Origin: Bacteroides sp.
GTDB taxonomy: Bacteria; Bacteroidota; Bacteroidia; Bacteroidales; Muribaculaceae
Direction of reading: 5' to 3'
DNA length: 64,000 nucleotides
Assembly: GCA_014802325.1 (NCBI GenBank)
Contig: JAAVCK010000014.1
Location: forward strand, 33,940-97,939
In this document: positions 1 to 9,070 of the stretch, piece by piece
Layout of the letters: every line of letters starts with the position of its first letter
Position numbering within the stretch: the first letter of the stretch is position 1
The notes under the pieces: generated by a model
The model's input: the letters and a program-made list of their open reading frames with translations, nothing else
Told to the model about the DNA's origin: nothing
Databases searched by the model: none
Program-made: the position numbers and the translations under genes

Positions 1-636
1 ATCCTCACCAAGATGAATACCAACAAGAACTACTGGGTATTCGAAGGTTCTTCTTTCGCTGCTTATCGTCTTGGCGACTGCTGCCTCTCTAAAGCTGAAG
101 GTGAAGTTGTTGAATATACTCTTCCCTACGACGAATATCAGGTTCTCGACCTCACTGCTGCTGACATCGACAAGTACTTCGCTACCAATGACGCAGGCGA
201 ACTCACCGGTCCTAAAGTACCCTGGGCTGTTGTTAACCCCGAAGGCGCTGACATGGGTGAAGGTTCTGGCTTCATGACTCTCTGCTGCTACGCTACTCCC
301 GAATTCCCCGTTACCTACACCTTCTTCGCACAGGGTTCTAAGATGGCTTGCGACGGCTTCATCTATACTCCTTGCGACGAGCCTACTTTCGCTGATGCTC
401 CCGAAGTAGTATTCGGTGGTGTTGAAAAGGTTGCTGAAGATGGCACTGTAACTCCCGCTCCTACCCCCGTGGTATTTGCCGGCAAGCAGTACAATGATCC
501 CGCTGGTATCGAAAACATCGTTGTTGACGCTGCTGCTGACGTAAACGCCCCCATGTACAACGTACTTGGCCAGCGCGTTAACGAGTCTTACAAAGGCCTC
601 GTTATCAAGAACGGCAAGAAGTTCATCAACAAGTAA
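1..636 (+). CDS. C-terminal part of a secreted protein with a T9SS-like C-terminal sorting domain (5' truncated by window edge)
   Basis: Frame is open from base 1; C-terminus 'MYNVLGQRVNESYKGLVIKNGKKFINK' resembles type A sorting domains. Confidence 0.7.
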   Translation: MLTKMNTNKNYWVFEGSSFAAYRLGDCCLSKAEGEVVEYTLPYDEYQVLDLTAADIDKYFATNDAGELTGPKVPWAVVNPEGADMGEGSGFMTLCCYATPEFPVTYTFFAQGSKMACDGFIYTPCDEPTFADAPEVVFGGVEKVAEDGTVTPAPTPVVFAGKQYNDPAGIENIVVDAAADVNAPMYNVLGQRVNESYKGLVIKNGKKFINK

Positions 637-661
637 TTCTTGACCCCAATTAACCCCATCA

Positions 662-700
662 GGCGGGACGTGTCACTGACACGCCCCGCCAATTTTTTTA
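662..700 (+). terminator. Rho-independent terminator after the first CDS
   Basis: ggcgggacgtgtcactgacacgccccgcc hairpin followed by aattttttt. Confidence 0.85.
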
Positions 701-730
701 TACCCACGCAACCCCTCAGACCTATAGGGA

Positions 731-877
731 CGCACACTGGGGTGCGTCAAGATTGGTAAAAATGTAATTTCACCACCCATCGTTGCGCACCATTCTTCGC
801 GTAGCGAAGCGGCAAGCCGATTACACAGCCGGAAGCTCAGTGGGGAGCGTCCAAACCAATCGGTGTATAATATAAGC
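731..877. repeat. Composite intergenic repeat 'D' copy 1
   Basis: gacgcacactggggtgcgtc hairpin, cttcgcgtagcgaag hairpin; ~145 bp direct repeat with 1091-1237. Confidence 0.75.
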
Positions 878-1069
878 CACGGAGTGGCTTGACTACGTTA
901 ACCCCGGGTGCTTGTCACCCGGGGTATTTTCATCAGGAATTACCAACCACGGAGTGGTTGTACAAAATCTGTGGCGGTTGTCCAACCACTCCGTGGTTGA
1001 TTTGCCATCTTATTTTATACTCCGGGTGTCAAGCACCCGGGGTTAACAATGTGGCAGCCACTCCGTGGC
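876..1069. repeat. A-B-C/C'-B'-A' inverted REP-like element without transposase
   Basis: gccacggagtggc (876-888), aaccccgggtgcttgtcacccggggt (900-925), caaccacggagtggttg (944-960), and mirrored copies at 983-999, 1019-1044, 1057-1069. Confidence 0.85.
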
Positions 1070-1090
1070 TTTTGTATTTGCGTAGTATTT

Positions 1091-1237
1091 GTGCACTGGG
1101 GTGCGTCAAGATTGGTAAAAATGTAGTTTCACCACCCATCGTAGCGCACCATCCGTCGCGTAGCGAAGCGGCAAGCCGATTACACCGCCGGACGCTAACT
1201 GGGGAGTGTCCAAACCAATCGTTGTATGATATAAGCC
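1091..1237. repeat. Composite intergenic repeat 'D' copy 2
   Basis: Direct repeat of 731-877. Confidence 0.75.
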
Positions 1238-1367
1238 TCTCCGTGGCTTTTTTTGACTCACACCCGTGGACGCTCGGTTTTGCTCCAGCAGACGCCACGG
1301 GTGTTATACTTTACCCCCGGTGTGCGTCCTTACTGGCATTGCGGATCGCCAGGCTGTCCTATAAACA

Positions 1368-1400
1368 ATCCCCTGCACTCGATGCCGAATGCAGGGGATG
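1368..1400 (-). terminator. Hairpin downstream of the large FN3 protein gene
   Basis: aatcccctgcactcgatgccgaatgcaggggat stem-loop between stop codon and repeat cluster. Confidence 0.6.
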
Positions 1401-1421
1401 CGTATTAAGTAATAGATACTG

Positions 1422-4400
1422 TTACTTCACAAGCACCTTCTTCACGGTCGAGCCGATGCGCATGATGTAAATGCCCGCAGAAGGCTTGGCCACGCGCTGA
1501 CCCTGTAGATTGAAGAATTCTGCATCGAGGTTGTCGGCAGCAATGCTATCGATACCCGACATATCATTGACTGTCACTACGTTGGATGCCGATCCGAGAC
1601 CCTTGTTGTAGACGGCTACCACGGCATATGAGTATGTAGTACCCTCGGTAACGTTAGAGTCGGTGTACTCGCACTTATCCACGGTAGCATCGTTGATCTT
1701 CGCACCGTCGCGATACACGTCGTAACCCACAAGCGAAGTGGTCACTTCAGCACCCTCGGGAATGTAGGTCACGTCGTCAACCATAAACATAAACGCATTC
1801 TGAGCGCAAGAGTTGATGGCGAAACGCTTCGCACCGGCGGGCACTTTAAACTCATAGCGAGTCCATGCAGCGGGCACGGGATAATATGTAGCCACTTCTA
1901 TGAAATCAGCCGGCTCGATGCCACCGGTCGAGTATAGTATGCGCATCTTTTCGGGATAGCTGCCGCTGTAGCTGCGGGCGTAGAACGATATGGTCTGCGC
2001 CGAGCCGTCGAGCTCAGGCGAGATAGCCCAGTCATTGGCCACGCCGAAATCCGCGCGGTAGAGCGAGAAAAGATACTTAGTGCCCGAGTGAGCGGCAGTG
2101 GTAGAGTTGCCGGTAGTATTAGCATCCCACAACCAGAACGAACCCTTCGTAACGCCTTCGGTGATGTTGGGTAACTGGATATCCTGGAAGCCGTCGACGG
2201 GTGAGTTGTCCATATCGGCAAAAATCCAGTCGCCATAGCGGGAGGTGAATCCCAGGCCGTTCTCGAAGTCCTCTGTCACAGCATCGGCGGGCAGAGCGTT
2301 GATGTCGGGAGAGTTCCAGGTCAGTTTCACGCGGCCGGCTTCTATAGTAGCAACGAGGTCGGTAGCCGCCGGTAGGGTAGAGGCCACGGGGGTAACTTCG
2401 ATAGATTCCGACGAGTTGTTGGAGTCGTTCATGTCACTTGTCATAACCACGGTTGCGGTCAGAGTCACTTCATCCTCAGCCAGCGGCGACATAAGGATAT
2501 CGAATACCACCGCGTCGCTTGTGCCGGCTGCCAGAGCCTCACACTTCTTTGAAGCCACAGCCTCGCCGTCGGCATAAAGCTCCACGGTGTAAGCGGCAGC
2601 ATCGTTCATACCTTCGTTGAGCACGTTGACGGCCACCTGATACTCAGTGCCGGCAGTAACTTCCTTCGGAGCACTGATGGCCATTACCGAAAGGTCGTCG
2701 GCCAATACGGTGCCGATCTTAAGATTGTCGACCAGAGTATACGATGCGGCTTTCACCACAGCGTCGAGGCTCACCTGAATCACCTTGCCGACGTAATCCG
2801 AAAGGTCAACCGATATGCGGTTCCAGCTGTTGGCAGGACCGGTCTCGCTGACCACCACGTGCTTCACGGGAGTGAATTCAATCTCGCCTTTCACCTTCAC
2901 TCCGACCGTAATCTCGTTGATGTCGGGCAACGGATTGCCAAGATCATCCGTCATGTCACCGATATTATAGGTATAGAATGTCAGGCCGGGGTTGCTGATG
3001 GCATCAAGTGATACCAGACCGGTGTAAAGCTCGGCCGAAGTATCCTCATAGCGGCCATACATAGCTGCCATACCGTTATCATAGTCCTGCGAGGGAAGGA
3101 GATTGTCGTCATACATAGCCCATTCGCCGCCTCCTGCACCGTTGACACCGAAGATGTATTTCTTGAAATCATCCTGGTTGGTGAGAGTCAATCCGTTGTA
3201 GGGCGTACCTGCGGGGAAGAAATCCGAGAGGCCATACTGGCCGTTGCCGCGGTCGGTGAACGGATATACCACAAACTGTACGAACTCCTGACTGCCGACT
3301 GCTACAGCCTGATAAGTATACGTTGTGGCGGTAAGACGGCCCGATACGGCATTAGGAGTACCGTTAATAATACGGTATACCTGATACGTCACCATCGTCT
3401 CGTCGATAGCGCCGCCGCTTTCGGTGGTAGTCACTGCATCCCATTCCAAAGTCACCTCGCCCGGATTTTCGGTCTCAAACGCTACAAGTCCTGTCAGGGG
3501 AGCTGGATAGTCCACACCCACGAAGGTCGTAGCCACGGCTTCAGGTGCTGTACCGTCGGCATTGACCGACACAACAGTGTAGGTGTATGTGCCCGACGAA
3601 GGAAGATTGTCGGTGTAGGTCAGAGTAGCGCCCATGGCAGGTGCCGTCCATGTGTTGATTACCGAGCCGTCACGCATCAGATTCACATACATAAGCTCGT
3701 CGAGAGGCTTGCCGCCGAGAGTCTTGTCGGGGGTCACAAACGATATGGTAGCAGTCAGTGCGCCGTTGGCACCGGGAGTAGCCGTGAGATCGCCCACTGC
3801 TGCCGGGCAGTCGGCTACCTTCGGAGCGCTTACGGCGAAATTGTCGGCGTAGAGATACATCTTGTCCTTATCCGATATACCGTGGATACCGAAGTAGTAA
3901 ATGCCGTCGGCCTCAGGCACGAAAGTGGCTGACCAGTGATAAGGATTGTCGAGCAGGGAGGTTACCTGCGTAGGTTCGAGAAGCACGGTGGTCATGGCGC
4001 CGGGTTCGTCAGCTTTGCCCACCTTCACTTCCACGCGTTCGGCGAAGTTGGCGTTGCTTACGGCAAATTCGGCCGAGATATCGTAGATCTTTCCGCCGAG
4101 GAGTTTCACTCCGGGCGACATGAGCCAGTCGTCCATCGCCAGTGAAGAGTTCCACATTATGCGGGCGTGGCCGTCGTAGCATATCCAGGTCATATCGTCG
4201 TAGTTGGCATCCACCGCCTTGAATCCGTTCATCTGATCGTCGTCAAACGTGGCTACATACGGAGGAGTCACCGATCCGAGAGTCACGATGTTGCTCTGCG
4301 CTACCTCCGAAGTCAGACCCTCGGCCGTAGCGGTCACGGTGTAGTAATATGAAATCATATCATCCGTCACGGCGATATTTTCGGTAAAGGTAGTGGCTGT

Positions 4401-5921
4401 GAAATCTTCGGCCACCTTCACTGCGCCGGGATAGCGGGTCACGGTGTAGGTCACGGCGTTGAGATCGATAAATCCGCCGTTGACCGACGCTTTCACAGGC
4501 AGCCAGGTCACGGTCATCACGCCGTCGGCATACCGGGCCGTCACCTTGGTGGCCTCGGGGGTGTCGGCACCCACATATGAGCTCACCTCGGTCGAGGGGC
4601 TGTCGCCGGCCTCGTTGCTTACCTTGACGTTGAATGTGTAGAATCCTGCGGTAGCAACCGAAACTTCGGCCTTGACTTCCGCGCCATATTCGGCAGTGCC
4701 GGTAGCGGCAGTCTCGCCGTTGGCTGTCACGGTGTAGGTCAGCTGACCCGTAGGTTCTCCGCCGGCAAACAGCGTAGAGGGTGCCGTGAAGTCAATCGTA
4801 CCGGTCAGCGATGAGCCGGCGAAGTTGGCAGTCACGCCGCTCACAGCTGCCGGAGCGTTGTCCTCAGCCAGGGGCGGCATGATGGCCAGACCGGTCACTT
4901 CCTCGTTGCCGGGGAACTGAAAGAGCACCGTGGCTGCACCGGTAGTGGTGTCGATTTCGGTGAGAAATCCCTGCTCTGCCGTGTTGTATACAGTCCAGAG
5001 CATGCGGTCGGTCTTCGTGTCGAAGATAGCGTCGGAGGCATAGAGCGAGTCATAGCCGGTCTCGCCCACCTTCGTAGCTTCGCCGGTGGCCTTGTCTATC
5101 TTATAGAGGGTCGATCCGGTGCACACGTATCTCTGTGATGTGGCGTAGGCTTCTTCGTCGAGGTTGCTGAGCACACCCCAGAGCTGACCTTTGCTGTCGC
5201 ATGCTATGGCGTTCCATATACCGAACTGATCTATGGCAAGAGTGCCTATTGGATTGAAGCTCACGTCTTTGTGCTCCATGTCGAAGTTCACTGTGGTGAG
5301 CACGAAGTAGTCGCTCACATTGGCTATGGCATACACCTGCTGCGAAGTTTCATCGTAGGTCATGGTGTAGGTGTAATAGCCGGCGGTGACGTCATATACC
5401 TCATTGCCCGTATTCACGTCGTAGCCCAGGAAGAGCTTGTAGGCGCCCCAGGGTGAATCGTAATACTGACATACGTAGTAAATGTCGCCCACAAGCACTC
5501 CGCCATACTGAGCGTTGGCGTAGCGAAACAGACGTTCAAACTCCTGACCCTCTTTGGTCGGCACGGTGTATACACCGTTGGCCGAGAAGGCGTCAGAATA
5601 CAGCACCGAGCCGATGAGATTGGGCAGTTTCAGCTCTTCGGCTATCGCGCCTACCTTGAAGGGCGCTTTTACGTTTGCGGGCTTCACACTGCGCGAGGCC
5701 GATGCAAATACGTTGGCTGAAGCTGTCTGACGCACCTTGGGCATCGGTATAGCTCCCTTGGTTGCGACGGGCTTGTCAGAGGCCGGTGCGGCTACTGCCG
5801 ACACTGTCCGGTTTCCGGTGTCGCCCGACGGATTTCTTTTTGCCAGTGGCGCGCCCGACATGCTTAGTGCTGTCATCGCAGCCATCATGAGCGAAAAAAT
5901 CCTGACAAGATTTTTTTTCAT
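1422..5921 (-). CDS. Large secreted multi-domain protein (fibronectin type III / jellyroll-like domains) with T9SS C-terminal sorting domain
   Basis: 1499 aa; signal peptide MKKNLVRIFSLMMAAMTALSMSGAP; FN3-like repeats; C-term 'AEFFNLQGQRVAKPSAGIYIMRIGSTVKKVLVK'; paralog of 28816-33324. Confidence 0.85.
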   Translation of the reverse strand: MKKNLVRIFSLMMAAMTALSMSGAPLAKRNPSGDTGNRTVSAVAAPASDKPVATKGAIPMPKVRQTASANVFASASRSVKPANVKAPFKVGAIAEELKLPNLIGSVLYSDAFSANGVYTVPTKEGQEFERLFRYANAQYGGVLVGDIYYVCQYYDSPWGAYKLFLGYDVNTGNEVYDVTAGYYTYTMTYDETSQQVYAIANVSDYFVLTTVNFDMEHKDVSFNPIGTLAIDQFGIWNAIACDSKGQLWGVLSNLDEEAYATSQRYVCTGSTLYKIDKATGEATKVGETGYDSLYASDAIFDTKTDRMLWTVYNTAEQGFLTEIDTTTGAATVLFQFPGNEEVTGLAIMPPLAEDNAPAAVSGVTANFAGSSLTGTIDFTAPSTLFAGGEPTGQLTYTVTANGETAATGTAEYGAEVKAEVSVATAGFYTFNVKVSNEAGDSPSTEVSSYVGADTPEATKVTARYADGVMTVTWLPVKASVNGGFIDLNAVTYTVTRYPGAVKVAEDFTATTFTENIAVTDDMISYYYTVTATAEGLTSEVAQSNIVTLGSVTPPYVATFDDDQMNGFKAVDANYDDMTWICYDGHARIMWNSSLAMDDWLMSPGVKLLGGKIYDISAEFAVSNANFAERVEVKVGKADEPGAMTTVLLEPTQVTSLLDNPYHWSATFVPEADGIYYFGIHGISDKDKMYLYADNFAVSAPKVADCPAAVGDLTATPGANGALTATISFVTPDKTLGGKPLDELMYVNLMRDGSVINTWTAPAMGATLTYTDNLPSSGTYTYTVVSVNADGTAPEAVATTFVGVDYPAPLTGLVAFETENPGEVTLEWDAVTTTESGGAIDETMVTYQVYRIINGTPNAVSGRLTATTYTYQAVAVGSQEFVQFVVYPFTDRGNGQYGLSDFFPAGTPYNGLTLTNQDDFKKYIFGVNGAGGGEWAMYDDNLLPSQDYDNGMAAMYGRYEDTSAELYTGLVSLDAISNPGLTFYTYNIGDMTDDLGNPLPDINEITVGVKVKGEIEFTPVKHVVVSETGPANSWNRISVDLSDYVGKVIQVSLDAVVKAASYTLVDNLKIGTVLADDLSVMAISAPKEVTAGTEYQVAVNVLNEGMNDAAAYTVELYADGEAVASKKCEALAAGTSDAVVFDILMSPLAEDEVTLTATVVMTSDMNDSNNSSESIEVTPVASTLPAATDLVATIEAGRVKLTWNSPDINALPADAVTEDFENGLGFTSRYGDWIFADMDNSPVDGFQDIQLPNITEGVTKGSFWLWDANTTGNSTTAAHSGTKYLFSLYRADFGVANDWAISPELDGSAQTISFYARSYSGSYPEKMRILYSTGGIEPADFIEVATYYPVPAAWTRYEFKVPAGAKRFAINSCAQNAFMFMVDDVTYIPEGAEVTTSLVGYDVYRDGAKINDATVDKCEYTDSNVTEGTTYSYAVVAVYNKGLGSASNVVTVNDMSGIDSIAADNLDAEFFNLQGQRVAKPSAGIYIMRIGSTVKKVLVK

Positions 5922-6233
5922 TTTTGTGAATTATGGTGGTTTCGTGAAATTAGATGCGGCGAGGGCTGAAACCGTTTACACCTGCGCGCGATCTTTGTAT
6001 AATTGATTAAGCGCTACAAAGATACGCAACCATGTGCAATTTTTCATGCGATAATGTAGAAATATTCCTTACTTTGCTGTCAAAATGCCATCTTTTTTTA
6101 ATTTCAGCTCTTTTATGCGCTTGTCAGCCGCGCGCATAGCTCAATTTAGGCGGCGGTGTTGCATCAGGCGAAAAAAAGTATTAATTTTGCACCATCACGT
6201 TTTGCACAACCCTTTTTTTCATCACCACGAGTT

Positions 6234-7571
6234 ATGAATCCAGCCTCGACGCTATCACTTGCCCTCCTTCTGTCGTCGGCAGCCGCATCGGCTCAGCTTG
6301 CACTCCTGCCCCCCGCGCAGCCGCGCAACATCATTTACGATACCCCTGTGGAAATCACTGATACAGTGACTTATGTGTCGCCCTACGATGTGGTCGACGA
6401 CTATGCCGTCGACCCTGACCTGTTTCCCCGATATGTCCCCTCGCTCCCGGCTTTCTATCGTCCGGTGGTGTTTGATACATTCCACTTCATCGATCCCGTG
6501 CCTATGACCGGCGAGCAGCTGCCCGCTGATTCGCTCTACGGCTGGCTCGACAGGCTCGGATTTCAGGAACAGCTTATAGCCAACGCCCGCCAGCGCTTTA
6601 TCATCGACAATCCCGCCGCCGTGGTCTACAATGAGGCCCATCTTCCCGAGCCCCCCAAGCACTTCGTGGCCACCGTCGATCCCACTACCGCCGTAATCAC
6701 CATCGAGGAAATCAAGGCGGTGCCGGCCGTGGCTCCCGACATCGAGCCTGAATTTGAGAAGCGCCACTGGATACGCAAGTTCAACGCCGCACTGCAATTC
6801 TCGCAGGCCTACGTGTCACCCAACTGGTATCAGGGCGGTAACAACAACCTCAATGCCCTCGCAAGCGTGTACTACAACGTGCGCCTCAATCCCAAGATGC
6901 ATCCCAACTGGCTCTTTGAGACTACTTTCCAGTACAAGCTCGGCATCAACGACACCCGCGACGACGAGCTGCGCAACTACTCCATATCCGAAGACCTCCT
7001 GCAACTCAACATGATGGCCGGTTATAAGGCCGCTAAGGGATGGTACTACTCATCCAACCTCACCTTCAAGACTCAGGTGCTCAACAGCTATAAGACAAAC
7101 ACCTACGATCTTAAGGCTGCTTTCATGTCGCCCGCCGAGCTCAACGTCGGTCTCGGTATGACCTACAACCACACCAATGCCAAAAAGACCTTCACCATCG
7201 ACGCTTCCATATCACCCCTCTCGTGGAACCTCAAGACATGCCTCAACCATAAGATGGACGAGACGGCGCTCGGTCTGAAGCCCGGACACTCCACACTCAA
7301 CCAGATAGGTAGCAACGCCGAGGTAAAGATTTCGTGGAACATCACGTCAAATATCTCTTACCGCTCCCGCTTCTTCGTCTTCACCGACTATGAGTACGTG
7401 CAGGGCGACTGGGAAAATACCTTCAATTTCGCCATCAACAAGTTTCTCTCCACCCAGCTGTTCTTCCATGCCCGCTACGACTCGTCAGTCCCCTCCAATC
7501 CCGACTGGCATAAGCTCCAGCTGAAAGAGATTCTGTCGTTTGGTATATCCTACAGCTTCAGCTCTCTATGA
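6234..7571 (+). CDS. DUF3078-like outer membrane beta-barrel protein
   Basis: Signal peptide from M at 6234; 'NWYQGGNNNLNALASVYYNVRL' pattern; TAATTTTG promoter element upstream. Confidence 0.7.
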   Translation: MNPASTLSLALLLSSAAASAQLALLPPAQPRNIIYDTPVEITDTVTYVSPYDVVDDYAVDPDLFPRYVPSLPAFYRPVVFDTFHFIDPVPMTGEQLPADSLYGWLDRLGFQEQLIANARQRFIIDNPAAVVYNEAHLPEPPKHFVATVDPTTAVITIEEIKAVPAVAPDIEPEFEKRHWIRKFNAALQFSQAYVSPNWYQGGNNNLNALASVYYNVRLNPKMHPNWLFETTFQYKLGINDTRDDELRNYSISEDLLQLNMMAGYKAAKGWYYSSNLTFKTQVLNSYKTNTYDLKAAFMSPAELNVGLGMTYNHTNAKKTFTIDASISPLSWNLKTCLNHKMDETALGLKPGHSTLNQIGSNAEVKISWNITSNISYRSRFFVFTDYEYVQGDWENTFNFAINKFLSTQLFFHARYDSSVPSNPDWHKLQLKEILSFGISYSFSSL

Positions 7572-8134
7572 TGCGACTCCCGGTGCTTCTGCTCGCCATT
7601 CTGAGTGTCAGCTCAGCCCCGGCAGCCGAACCCACGCCCTCGGCTATCGACGAGGCTGTAAGCCGGCTCTCATCCCTCCCTCTTCACCCGATCGAGGGCC
7701 TGTGGCAGATGCCAGGCCACGAAAGTGTGTTGGAGATAGTGCGCGATTCGGTGTCACCCTCGGGCGAAGTGGCCCGCTATCGCATTGAAGCCATCGTGTC
7801 GGCCGATCTCGCCGTGACCCCGGGCACTGTAGTGGGTACAGTCACTCCCACAGCGGCCTATGGCATATATGATTCGCGTATTTTTACCGACGTAGAGGGT
7901 GACCGGCGTCTTATCCCCACGTCGCCGCGCCGATGCACCATTACTCTCGATAATGACGAGTCGCGCCTCGTGGCCCGCCGCTATGGGCGCAACATCACTC
8001 TGCGCTGGTGGCGTCTGCTTCCGTATATGTTTCGCTGGGCTGTCAGCGTCAACTCACAAAGCGCTCCCGATACCGACGGGCTGGTGCGTATCTATCCCGA
8101 AACATCTTCTCCTGGCGTCCCCGTATATCTATGA
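7568..8134 (+). CDS. Hypothetical secreted protein
   Basis: Signal peptide MMRLPVLLLAILSVSSAPAAE; overlaps upstream stop (ATGA-type coupling). Confidence 0.65.
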   Translation: MMRLPVLLLAILSVSSAPAAEPTPSAIDEAVSRLSSLPLHPIEGLWQMPGHESVLEIVRDSVSPSGEVARYRIEAIVSADLAVTPGTVVGTVTPTAAYGIYDSRIFTDVEGDRRLIPTSPRRCTITLDNDESRLVARRYGRNITLRWWRLLPYMFRWAVSVNSQSAPDTDGLVRIYPETSSPGVPVYL

Positions 8135-8595
8135 TCCGACTCCTCCTCTTCATGCTCCTGACGTGTGTTTCAGTCGCTGCCTCGGCCGACGACACCACCC
8201 GACCGCAACTTAAGCGCCGCGCCCGCGCCTCGGACTCGGTCACTCTCCCTGCTGTAGACTCCATAATTGCTTTGGGTGGCGAGATAGCCGTCAGCGGATT
8301 TGACAAGCCGCTCGACTCGCGCCGCGAGACTTTCCACGTCACCTCCTCCATGCCCGACACTATCACAGCCATTACCCTGCGGCTGGTATATAGCGATGTG
8401 GCCGGACGCCGTCTCCACGAAGTAGTACGTAAAGTCGACTGCATCATACCGCCCTACGATACACGTATGGTCAGCATCCCGTCGTTTGACCGTCAGTGTC
8501 GTTACTTTTACGCCCGCGGCAAGCAGTCGCGAGCCTCAGGCGTAGCCCCCTTTGAAGTCACCATACACCCCTTGACGATTTATCTCAAGTTATGA
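8131..8595 (+). CDS. Hypothetical secreted protein
   Basis: M at 8131 overlaps the previous stop (atga); signal peptide MIRLLLFMLLTCVSVAASA. Confidence 0.6.
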   Translation: MIRLLLFMLLTCVSVAASADDTTRPQLKRRARASDSVTLPAVDSIIALGGEIAVSGFDKPLDSRRETFHVTSSMPDTITAITLRLVYSDVAGRRLHEVVRKVDCIIPPYDTRMVSIPSFDRQCRYFYARGKQSRASGVAPFEVTIHPLTIYLKL

Positions 8596-8647
8596 TTCAT
8601 GATTCACGATTTATGATTCATGATTTATGATTCACGATTCATGATTT
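8592..8647 (+). repeat. Heptamer array (ATGATTC)n, ~8 units
   Basis: atgattc atgattc acgattt atgattc atgattt atgattc acgattc atgattt; includes the TGA stop of the preceding CDS. Confidence 0.9.
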
Positions 8648-8680
8648 TTCAGTCTAAATATCAAATACAAATACCACTAA

Positions 8681-9010
8681 ATGTTTCAGTTAAATTTTGA
8701 GGGCCTGATGATGGGTCTGGCCACATTCCTCATAATAGGACTCTTTCACCCGCTCGTCATAAAGGGCGAGTATTACCTCGGCGCACGAGTGTCAAAAATT
8801 CTCTTCATCATTATGGGCATAGCCTCAGCCGTAGCATCGGCGCTGGTGAGCGGATTCATCCCCTCCACACTCCTCGGCATCATATCATTCTCCTCGTTCT
8901 GGGGCATTCTCGAAGTGTCCGAACAGGTCAAGCGAGTGGAGCGCGGATGGTTTCCCGCCAACCCCCGACGCGCCCGACGCGCCGATTCAAAAAAATCACA
9001 CGATGATTAA
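8681..9010 (+). CDS. DUF4491-like small membrane protein
   Basis: 109 aa, several TM segments, 'SFSSFWGILEVSEQVKRVERGWFP'. Confidence 0.7.
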   Translation: MFQLNFEGLMMGLATFLIIGLFHPLVIKGEYYLGARVSKILFIIMGIASAVASALVSGFIPSTLLGIISFSSFWGILEVSEQVKRVERGWFPANPRRARRADSKKSHDD

Positions 9011-9070
9011 AAAATTTTTTAGTCAATCATAATTTTAATTCTTAACTTTGCGTAAAAATTAAAAGTAAGA

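Noticed and set aside
889-1470. 193-aa plus-strand ORF over the left repeat cluster
   Set aside because: Translates the palindromic repeats themselves; similar ORFs (28404-28793, 63585-63854) appear wherever the repeats occur.
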